This document shows positions 10,393 through 20,362 of a stretch of DNA of 64,000 nucleotides, one piece after another. Numbering within the stretch: position 1 is the first letter of the stretch; each line of letters starts with the position of its first letter. This DNA comes from Scortum barcoo. Taxonomy: Eukaryota; Chordata; Actinopteri; Centrarchiformes; Terapontidae. Made by a program: the position numbers and the translations under genes. Below the pieces are notes generated by a model. That model saw only the letters and a list, made by a program, of their open reading frames with translations, made no database searches and was not told where the DNA came from. Location: contig CM041545.1 of assembly GCA_023238725.1 (NCBI GenBank), forward strand, positions 11,129,782 to 11,193,781, given 5' to 3'.

Positions 10393-12762
10393 TCATAAGT
10401 AGTAGTCCAGCTTGCTATGTATCGTCTTGCAGCCTTTGACAGAAAACAACTTCTCAGATTTGGGAAAATAGACTAAATCTTCAGCCAACTTCTCGGCCAC
10501 CATCAGGTCAGGCCGAAGTCTTCTGGCCATCATCTGCTCTATGGCACACTGGACAACATGCCGCTTCTCCAGAGGGAGAAACGGGACAAAGAAGTCCACC
10601 AGGTTCTTGTCAATCAAACCTGTATGCCACAAGCCGCCTGCAGTAAAAGATCAGCAGATATTTAAGATCATAAAATCTACAGATACGTGACAATAAAAGG
10701 AAAAACCTTAATAAATGAATGGGGAAATATAACAACCCATCATGCTCTGTGGCAGAAATGAAAATGCTCAGCTGGCCCAGCTGATTCTGATTTTGTATCA
10801 AGGTCGCCAGAGGAAAAGATCGAAGTGAGTTTGAAAGACTGTTCGTTGATGATGTGATGAAATGATGTGAAACATATGCTATTAGCCATCACAGTGACCA
10901 GATCTCACCAGAACCAGAACTCTACCATCATCAAAATACCAAATGAGGGAGTATCTCTTGGACGAATGGTGTTCATCGCTCCTGTATGACTCCAAAGTAC
11001 ACAGCAACACAATGTAGTATTCAGCTAATTTATACTAACTTGCAATGTTGTTGAACACGGAGACAGTCAGCTGTTCTTCCAAGTCTTTGAGCTTAATCTC
11101 TTCTCGACCTCGCCCTTCAGTCCAGAAATTTAAAGCTATCTTTGTGATCTTCTCCCCTCCAGCGTTGCTAGGAGGAAGATCAAAAACAGGAATCATAATA
11201 CAATTTTGCCTCTGATCAGCATCCGAAATTAATATTCGTTGGACTGTTAGAAGACAAAATGCACTGGCCAAGCATTTTTTTTAAAATATCCTTGTTACCA
11301 CATATATCTCAGCAAACTGGTGCAAAATGTTTCTACAATGAACGTGAAATGAAAATAAAAGAAATCACAGAAATTTCTTCAGTTTCATAACTAAATTTCT
11401 CCTTCCTTATTACAACTTTTTATTAAAGTGATCCTGCAAACAGACAGGTTCCCTGGATCAATACTTTTCTATAGTTCAAATGATTATGTTTGACTGCTCA
11501 GACTCAGGGAACACTTTCAGCTTCTTACCTGAGGAAGATGAAGATGGCTTTCTGATAAGAAACTCCATCAAGCCTGTCGTAGTAGTCCAGGTACGGCTTT
11601 ATGCTGTCAATCAAGCCAGGATGCATCTTATCCATTTCATCAAAGATGAACACTGAGTGTGCACATTCAGTAATGTTGCCTTTGATCCACTGCTGTAACT
11701 GAGTCTGAGGAGAAACAGTACCATAGTGACATAAAAAGGCAAAACAGAACAATGTTGCTGTGTTTCAATTGAAAACAGTTAGGCTCTACTTATTTATCAT
11801 CATACCTTGTAGGTCTGAATCTTATCTTTCAACGGGAAGTGAAGTTCAGATGTGAAAACATGAACAAATTTGCTGTCCATTCCCTCCTTGTAAATGTTTT
11901 TAGCAATCAGCTGACTAACAAAGTTCTTCCCCGTGCCGGACCATCCGTGCAGGGAGAGCACCAGGGGCTTCTTGGGGTTTTTGCTGGTCATGAATCCATT
12001 CAAGGCTTTCAGGATGATGGGTGACGCAATGTGCTGTCCAAACAGCTTCTTATCCAGGTCAGCCTTGAGACCTAGAGAGCACACAGCAGAGAGTCAACGG
12101 GTTTAGAGGCTGCAAACACTTTTCTCAGCATCTCCCTCTAGGAAATTGTTTGGCTGAGGTGGTGGGCCGTCAAAATTTCACCATGCCTTAGTCAGGGTTG
12201 GGGTTAGCAACACTCATTAAAGCGCCAGTCAGTAGGTGAGATTAGGAAAAAGTGCTCTTACTTTGAAAATTAGGGCAAGTATTGGTCCCAGCTCCTTATA
12301 AATAACTTAAATAACTACTTATAATAATATATATAACTTATAATAACTACTTTAAATACTTGAAATCAAATTAAAATGTGCTTTTAAAGGTGACTGGTAA
12401 TAACAAATTATACAACATTTAAACAAGAGTATAGTTAAATGAAACATAAATCATGTCACTGTCCAAAAACAGCTCCCACTTTCGGTTTCGGATTTGACAA
12501 CAAAAAGAATCCCTCACTCTTACTGAATAATTAAAGATGTTTGATCATTTCATTAAAAACCGCCCACCACACGCTCACCCGCCGAGTTATATGAGATCCA
12601 TTTGTTACTGCAGCTCTCGGTAGTGAAGTAATGAGAGACTTTCCAGGCCATCACCGCCAGCGTGCCCACAGCCACTGCTCCGGTGACCGGCTCCAGCGCG
12701 TCCAGCGGCGCGCACAAAGCCACAGAAACGCACAGAAACAAACACAACCGAGCCGCCCTCAT
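10393..12762 (-). CDS. tor1: Torsin-1-like AAA+ ATPase, copy B
   Basis: Tandem paralogue of copy A. Exons in transcript order: 12762-12579, 12071-11806, 11704-11529, 11167-11040 and 10637-10393. They again give 999 nt and 332 aa, and exons 2-5 have exactly the lengths of copy A (266, 176, 128, 245 nt). The signal peptide starts MRAARLCLFLCVSVALC; an upstream in-frame ATG at 12804 would add 14 hydrophilic residues and is less likely. Walker A is GWSGTGKN (Ser for the usual Thr), Walker B is FIFDEMDK, the sensor-2 motif is GCKTI and the end is KLDYYL. Exon 1 has the site-equivalent sequence YNSAG, which lacks the glycosylation sequon of the other two first exons. Intron 4 (10638-11039) carries a Tc1/mariner relic and is three times longer than in copy A. 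The reading frame is fully intact, so the copy is probably functional. Confidence 0.93.
10818..10994 (+). mobile_element. Decayed Tc1/mariner transposase fragment in torsin B intron 4
   Basis: The plus strand reads TCACAGTGACCAGATCTCA and then a stretch translating to MREYLLDEWC, the C-terminal end of a common teleost Tc1-like transposase. It is disrupted by stops and an internal deletion. The same fragment type occurs at 39560-39775. It is absent from the matching intron of copy A (5302-5431). Confidence 0.6.
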
Positions 12763-12849
12763 CGTCAAAGGCACCCAAGGCTCCCTGACTTCAGACCTTT
12801 TCAAAGTCGAATGTCAAAGTGTTGAAAGTCAAAGCTCAAGTTAATAACT

Positions 12850-14690
12850 TCTACTTTGCGCTTGGCCCATGCGCCCAACTTGTTTCTGACAGCGACAAAC
12901 TCGCGTCGATTGTACCAAACAGACTTATTTTACAACTTCAAGTACTGCAATCACACTACTTGGATTTGAACTTTAAACTTTAAATATTAATGCATCTTTT
13001 GAAACCGAAAAGTAACCTAATACCAAAAAAAAATAAAATAAATAAATTATGTGAAAATATCGCGATATTTTCACCCTCGTGCTTTTCCTCATGCGGCCAC
13101 ATGGATGCGCTCATGCACAACAAAACAATGTTTGAAAATGATCCCTCTTTCAGCAAGGGAGCAATTTGTTCTTTTTTTAACAGGGAAATTTTAACAAGAA
13201 AGGTTTTTTTTTCCACTTAAAAGTCTACTATTTGTTTCATATTAGTTGGTCCATTATTAGTTTATTAATTCTCTATCTTAAAGACTAAACTTGTTAATAT
13301 TAATAGTTTATAGCCTCCAATCTGGGTTCCCAACTCCAGACCTCCAGACTGTCAGCCCATTTCCCATTTTCGCTTGTCTAAAACATCTGATCCAGCAGTA
13401 CAGTGAGGGCCACTGAGCTGCATCAGGTGCATGCTCAATGACTGTGTTACTAACTGCTAGCTACTGTTGTCTTACTGATTTGTTTTTCACCTATTCAGGG
13501 CCAATAAAGTGATGATCACCGCAACTTGCATTTCCTTTAAAGTCACAATCCAGACAAGTGACACACACAATGTGTTGCATTTTGAATTTCCACTGTGAAT
13601 AAAATGTACCTGGAGATATGACTGATATTTAAAATGTCATAATCTTTTCAGTGTTCCCCAGTTTCTTTTTTCATTATCATACTAGTATGCTGGCCTCTTG
13701 TTCTACAGTATAACCACATAAATGCTTCATCTTGAATAACAGTAATTTTATATTTGTCTTTTTAAATGAATTTCCTGTTCATACAAAATATTATGCAACA
13801 GATTGATGAAATCCCAAATGGTGTAGTCAGATTTTTAACTTCCGCTCCCAAATACAAAGACATTATCTTAGATCCCTGGAAAATATGTGTAAATTGATAA
13901 ATATTTTCTATTCATCATCATCAGCAAACAACTTTTATGATTCTTCACGTCTCTGTTATTGCACCTCTTACCAACTAATACACATGGTTTAATTTATTTA
14001 TTTACTGATGATGTATTCACTTATAGTTTTTACTTGTCTGATGAGCGACAGGGACCAACAAGCAAACAAATTCATCTTTGGTGTTCAACTTATTTTACAG
14101 TGAGGTCACGTCATCTGTTTAGCCATTTATAGTGACAAGTAAACCGATCACCCTAAGCAGGTACTGAGTCGAGATATTCATGATTTCTTTTACAAGCACA
14201 GACCGTGTACGATAAATAGTAAAATCTTTTTAGTTTATCTCTAATAAGATGATCACAATTACATCCCACTCCTTCTCATGAGGTTAGATGGGTTGGCACC
14301 ATATGGGACATCTAAAGCACTTTATAATGTCTGTACAATTTAAAAGTTTTAACACTTGTCTGCTCTGTGTAACTGGATTGCAAAATTATTGTAATTACTT
14401 CAGGATGTTTAAAAATAAATAATAGTCAGAAGTATATATTGGTTGTAGCCATATTTTCACAGCCTTGGGGCTCTGCACAATTATCTAAATGGATTCATCT
14501 TGTTCCTCAACATACACATCAAATAGTCCAGAAATGTGACAGGAGACAGGAGTTGTGTCTACTAAGAAAATTAGCTGTTTAGTTTGAAGGTAGAGAATGG
14601 CAATCAATGTCATCAACAGTTTTATTTTTCCACCCCTGCTGACAAAAAGTTTTAAAAAATAAAACAAATTGTAATACAATATGATAAAAT
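12850..14690. other. Intergenic, no gene seen
   Basis: AT-rich DNA upstream of torsin B. Around 13310-13430 a stretch (TTCCCAACTCCAGACCTCC ... AAACATCTGATCCAGCAG) resembles a decayed interspersed repeat. I see no coding exon. Confidence 0.4.
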
Positions 14691-14718
14691 CCTACCTGCC
14701 GGTAGAGGGCAGTTGCCT

Positions 14719-14855
14719 ACTGCAAATGGGGGCTTCTGTGTGGGCCAGATAAATACATTTACATTTGGACTACTTACTTTGAATACACACATACATACAT
14801 ACACACACACAAATGCAAATGTATTTATTTGGCCCACACAGAAGCCAGGGCAGTA
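14719..14855. repeat. Foldback hairpin with about 37-bp arms
   Basis: The left arm 14731-14767 (GGCTTCTGTGTGGGCC...) is the reverse complement of 14810-14846 (...GGCCCACACAGAAGCC) with two mismatches. A 42-nt loop contains an ATAC/CA microsatellite. Outer CTACTG (14718-14723) and CAGTAG (14851-14856) extend the pairing after short unpaired stretches. It could be a miniature inverted-repeat element or a hairpin-forming transcript. Confidence 0.7.
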
Positions 14856-16062
14856 GTAGTGTATATGTATATATTTAGTAAATGTAGTTTGTTGGCAAAA
14901 ACCAATTAGTTAAGTTATATTTGCTATGATGCCATCACTTAAAGCCATAAGCATGTGGATATGTCTGATTTTGCAAATCACATGTATCATAAAGATATCT
15001 AAATTGATACCAAGATGAAGTCAAAAATGGTGAAAAAACACATTTGGATAAGCAGGAAGATGAAAAGGATCTACAATAATTAAAGCACATTCACGGTCTG
15101 AAACCTCTTTCCCTCTGTGCTCTGCTCTCAAGACTCCGATCCTCTGGAACAGTTTCAGGGGAGAAATGCACCCAAGGAGCCAAACGTGAAGCATCTTAAC
15201 CCTGACAAGCTTGAATTTGTGACTTTATTGATGAGTAATGTGTGCTTTAGAGTATTGGGTCTGTTTGAAATGCAGGTAAAAGAGCTTTAGAGAAAATAGA
15301 CATAACATGAAGTTGTGCACACTTCAGATTTGAACTGGTGGTTTTACATCCTTCAAGAGCAAAGGGGGACATATTGTAGCTTTGACATTCCTAATTCAGT
15401 ACTGGCCAACTAGTACTCTTGACCTAGTTTATATTTGGTCAGTTTGTCTTCTCAGAGAGCACGGGCTGGGTCAGGAACTGCTGCTGCTATGGCCTTTAAG
15501 ACCCACTGAGACAATGTTCGCATTACCAATTCATAAATACTGAAATCTTGACATGACTTGATTTGATTTGAAATGGCAGATTCAAACACTGCCATAGTTA
15601 TTCTGACAATATGAGGTCACACAGTCTTTTTGCTTTGTGTCATAAGGTCATCCTCTTACATACCCTTTTACTTCATTTTTATATTTTTACTCTCCGGATC
15701 AGACTTGTCTATTATAAAAGGCCATAGTTTATAGATACCAAATGTTTCCTCCAGTTTTTCACCCCCATTACAGACTCTGAAATCCCGGGCTCTCTTCGGC
15801 ACACTTTGAGGACAGGATGTGGATGGAACACACAGTCTAACCAATAACAGCTTTGATGCTGATTTAGCTGGTTATGTCGTAACTACATAGACAAAATAAA
15901 ATTGTGTTCTAAGATGAAAACATTTTAACACTGGACTGAAGATACAATAAAATGACAAATTAGGAGCTGTAAAGAGTAGTTAGTGTTTAAAGGTTTTAAA
16001 AAATTACATCCACAACTCAGTGGTTGAAGTAAGCAATAAATTCAAATCAGTCTCAAGAAACT

Positions 16063-16316
16063 TTATTCTAGATTGTCCATCGTAGCACTCGGTCTCCTGA
16101 TCAGGATGGTGATCATTAATCTGCCAACAACAACTGCCTCATGAGGCTCACGGCAAACAAAGGACCTTCGTTTTCTGCGTTTTTCAGGTTGGCGTTTTTC
16201 CTTCCTCTCCTCCAGCCTGTCATTGTGGCAGCGTGTTCTTCCTGGTGTGGACGGGGTCAGATGGTGTCCCTTATGTTCCAGGACCAGGGCTCTTCCTCGA
16301 GTTCTTCGGGGTGGTA
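16063..16316 (-). CDS. Possible minus-strand terminal coding exon, unrecognised
   Basis: A pyrimidine-rich tract with CTGTAG at 16317-16330 (minus-strand acceptor) precedes an open frame of about 84 codons. The frame is rich in Arg/Lys/Glu, including EERKEKRQPEKRRKRRSF, and ends in TAA at 16063-16065. A minus-strand AATAAA (16062-16067) overlaps the stop codon. I recognise no family and found no upstream exons, so this may be chance or a relic. Confidence 0.2.
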
Positions 16317-18429
16317 CTACAGGGAGGGGAAAAGGTACAGCAAGGGGACTGCGAGTCCTGATGAAGGCCAGACTCCCCCTTGGGCTGAGATAACTCTGAG
16401 GAAAGGGAGAGATTTGAGCTTCCTTTGATAATTCTTTGAAAAAAAAGTGCAAAAAAAGCTTGAAAGCAGCCCAACACCCGCTCCGTTGTCCCTGCTTACA
16501 GCAGTACCCTGATTTCTTGTTGTTTCCCAGGAAATTCACTGAGTAACAGCTGTTTGAAAGAGATTATGCTGCACTTTCATGACTCAACATGATGAAACGG
16601 TACACCTGTGCAGTATTAAACATATTAATTAACATTAACATTTTAAGAAAGATTTTAGGTTCATTCTTGAAATTTGTTTAAAAAATTACACTCAAATTAA
16701 ACTCAAAGCTGCCAGTCATCGCTCACAGCTACTCAATGAAAAAGCAAGGAAACTTCATGGATTACGTTTTTTTAAACCAATATTATTAAAGCTGATGTGA
16801 GACTGTAAATGATTGTTTGATGCATGGTGATGAGGCTTATTGTATGGCAAACCAGAGTTTAAAAAAAATTATCAAAGGGGCCAAGACATACTGACTTTTA
16901 GACTTGTAGCCTCAAGCTCCAAAAACGCTGGATTCAACAATTCCCACAACACAACTAGACAGCTAATTAGGTCTTAGATACCATAAAACATACCACCAGG
17001 CTTTCTGTTTAACATTTGTTTTCTCCAAATTGAAGCGAAAATACTTAACATACTAATTCTCATAGACTCCTCCTAACTAGGAAACAGATTTCAATGGAGT
17101 GCACCTTTGGGGAGACACATGATTTTAAACAACTGAAAGTTAATTGGGAAAATTACACAGATACACAGACGGGGCTTCTTTTTCTTTGTAATCTACTAGT
17201 TTTGCTGTTTCTAACATATGAGTGTAGACTTATGCAACAGGCATTCCCCTCCAGGGCCTGAAAGTCTGGGCATCTTCTCAATGGTTATCAAGTGGGAGAG
17301 AATAACTTTTCCTGCAGAGTAAAAAATGCCTATTCACTGTGGATGTTGGAAAATGATTTGATGGCTCTGACGGAGCAAAATATTTTGCTTGCTTTAAGGA
17401 GTTTAACTCTGCTGTTACCAGGAGGGAGGCTAATTGGAGGTCTTTTATCCTCTTTTATTCCTGCTATTCTCTGCTGTGCTACTTCATTCTGTGGGTAAAG
17501 AAAGGAACGGAGCACTCGCAGAGGAGGGAAGAGGGAAACAGAGGGGACAGGTCAACCTTTAATCTCACTATAAACAGAGGGCACTGCCACCGCACACTGA
17601 CCCCCACACCCTCCACTTCACCTCATCTAACCCTTGCCTTAACCCCCACCCTGTGGCAGCCCAGGCTGGACGGTCACTTGAGGAATTAAACTTTAGGCCA
17701 AAGCACATTTCTATGAAGTCAACAGAGAGAGGCAGAGAGAAGATTAGAGGAAGATTGGTGTACTGATTGGGAGACGAGACAGATAAAAGTTAGACTTATA
17801 GAAAGATAAATCCTGTGGTGAATGTTATGTGTTAAAAAACAGACAGAAGTGTTTAGTAATTTGTTCATATTTTCACTGTTATGCCCCTTAAAACCAGCAG
17901 GAGGGGCTCAGTGCTTTTGTCTGCCAATTGGTCCCCTTTAGACCAATAGTGCAGTTGATCTTTTGGAAACGCACAAATAACTGAATTATAGTAACTATAA
18001 AAGCTTACACCATCATCATGGAAACTGAAGAAAAAGAATAGCAACAACATTGAGACAATAGTGAATCATGTATAGTTGTCATCTTTTATTAATTAGTTTT
18101 CTAATAAAATAAGGATGTGGTTTACAAATCTATTTTTGCATCTGATTTCCTGTGCTTGTGTTAGTTTTTCCTATGAAATGCATTGGAAAATGTTGCATGT
18201 GCAATACTTTTAAGTGCAGCAGTTCAATGGTAAAGAGTTCAGTAATGTCTATCTATATGTGTCCTTGTCATGCAAGAGAAAGTATAAGAAGTAATACCTG
18301 GGTATCTTAAGTCAAGTCTCTTTGATTTTTCAAATTTTTTGACATGTAAGACAAGACAAATTTCAAATTTCAGTCACTGAGTTTTTAACTCCAGGACCAC
18401 GTGTCCTCAATAGGTTTTCGGTGCATTCA

Positions 18430-18560
18430 TACCTGCACTTAGAGCTGTCCACCTGTGATTGATCCACCCAAGATGCATGTTAATAGCAGGTCTGAATGAG
18501 GTCTCAGAAGGAGCTTGGTGTTGCAGCGGCACTAACAGCACTCAATGACACAAGGTGGGC
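18430..18560. repeat. Probable decayed interspersed repeat
   Basis: The run CCACCTGTGATTGATCCACC ... TTAATAGCAGGTCTGAATGAGG resembles a dispersed teleost repeat (GTGATCGGATCAC ... TTAATACAGGTCTGAATG). The assignment is from memory and the boundaries are approximate. Confidence 0.3.
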
Positions 18561-20098
18561 TCGGAGATAGCAAAATGTCTCAGCTCTAAAAGACTCTGCC
18601 ACCTCATCATCGGTTAGTGGAGGCGTCTGGTCGGCTGAATAATAAGCAGTCAAATTTCTGTGAGTGTGATTTTTTTTTTTTTAAGGTACTCAGCCTGGCT
18701 CATGTTATACTTCAAAAGACACAACAATGACCTGGGCCACAAAAGTCCTGGAGCTGCTCTCGACTGTACAGTCGTCACCAGCACCCCCGGGCCAGAGAGA
18801 ATACCAAACAAGCGCAGCAGCCGTGCAGAACTACACTTTCCAGTTTTTGATACACGTCTGAGCAAGTGTTCAACACAGATTTTCAATGCAGCCACTGGCA
18901 ATTGCAAAAAGTGTGGAGGTAATGTTAAACTGTGACTATGGAGGTGTAGAGGGCCTGATCCACCAATATGCAAGCCTACCTATTGACAGCATCAAAAGGG
19001 AACCTGTCTCTGAAAGTGACTGATGAAGTGTCAAATATTGCTCCATTAACGTAAGACAATGCTAAATCATTAAATGAACTTTATATAAACTTTTAATTTG
19101 TACTATGTACTATTAAGTCTTATTGTCATAATAAAAATAATGCCTACAATATGTCTGTCTAATAAGTCTCATGAATAACCACGCCTTTCTCCACTTTTTT
19201 TTAAATGAGTATTATTGTTGGTGAAACATTTACACCTTTGAAATGCTGCGCTTAAAATATAAACTGTTGCTGAGAAATATGACGTAGACACAGTGTGTAG
19301 GACAGGAATTATACCAGCACTGGAAATACCTGGGGTCAAAGGGTGGTAGTCATCCTAGAGCCAATACCTGCAACTTCTGCTTGCATTTTAGTGTCTTGCC
19401 TGAAATTTGGGTACACGCTTTAGATTTTTTTTACTTATAACATTCACTTGTCAAAATGTCAAAATGATGTTTTCCATGAAATGACATAAAATCAATCAAA
19501 ATACCACAACAGAAAATCTCAGCCTCTGCTCAGCCTTTGCTCATTTAATATGTTGCTTAACTGTGCTTCACGTGTTTTCTGTAAACATTTTCTATTTCTT
19601 GTAAATAAAGATATTATCTGAAAAGCTGGGCTCTAAAATGCTCTCTCTCTATATTGGTGATAACAGTTACTTTACTTGAAATGTGATGAAAAATAATTAA
19701 AGCAATACTTCTGAGGCACTGTGTTGCTCCTTTAATGTGCTCACTTGTGTAAAGGTGAAAAATTCAGCAGAAAAATCAGCTTTTAATTAATGATCTGCTT
19801 TCTTAATTCCCCATATTTGTTATGAGAGTTATCCTGGATCATGCTGCTTTGAAATTGGAATAAAATTGAATGAATTCAGTTTCTTTAGAAAAAAGAAAGA
19901 AAAGTCTGCATTTTATTTTAGTAATTAAACTTTAAAAAAAAAAAAATCGGTCATACTAAAGTGATAATGTTTTCCTAATGCTTACAGCAACCACAGCAGA
20001 GACCATACAGTCCATTTTTCCCTAAATAAGAGGAAAACCAACTTGTTTGTGGGAATTTATTTTGCAATTAGAATTAAAGCTGAAAAAGAATGCCATGG

Positions 20099-20118
20099 GT
20101 GCCTAGCAACGGTTGCTA
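20099..20118. promoter_or_regulatory. X-box-like (RFX) element with near-palindrome
   Basis: GTGCCTAGCAAC (20099-20110) resembles an RFX X-box with a good AGCAAC half site. It continues into a perfect inverted repeat, TAGCAAC-G-GTTGCTA (20104-20118). It lies about 140 bp upstream of the predicted start of transcription of the intronless gene. Confidence 0.45.
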
Positions 20119-20141
20119 CGGTGCAGTGGGGTATAGATGTG

Positions 20142-20149
20142 TGACATCA
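20142..20149 (+). promoter_or_regulatory. CRE-like site TGACATCA
   Basis: One mismatch from the consensus CRE TGACGTCA, 69 bp upstream of the TATA box. A second related GACATCA sits at 20173-20179. Together with the X-box this resembles promoters of genes active in spermatids or ciliated cells; this is inference. Confidence 0.35.
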
Positions 20150-20210
20150 TGGGACATTTTCCTTTGATCTGCGACATCATGCTCAAACCTGCCTTTTATT
20201 TCACAAACCT

Positions 20211-20218
20211 TATAAATA
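20211..20218 (+). promoter_or_regulatory. TATA box of the intronless gene
   Basis: TATAAATA. Transcription would start near 20241, giving a 5' UTR of about 120 nt that contains no ATG before the one at 20363. Confidence 0.65.
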
Positions 20219-20362
20219 AGAGTGAACTCAGGCGACCCACACAGTTAATCTTCACTTCTGCTGGAGTAAAACTTATACAACACAACAAGAAAACGAAGCC
20301 GAATTCCCGGAGGACCAAATCAATCCATCACAAACACTCAATTGTATCACAAGGTGGATTTC

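Noticed and set aside
16141..16428. A 95-codon plus-strand frame opposite the possible terminal exon
   Set aside because: The strand with acceptor, stop and poly(A) order is the minus strand, and this frame has no comparable signals.
18660..18935. A 91-codon frame ending in CKKCGGNVKL
   Set aside because: It begins in a poly-T tract and adjoins a decayed repeat; no consistent splice or promoter context.
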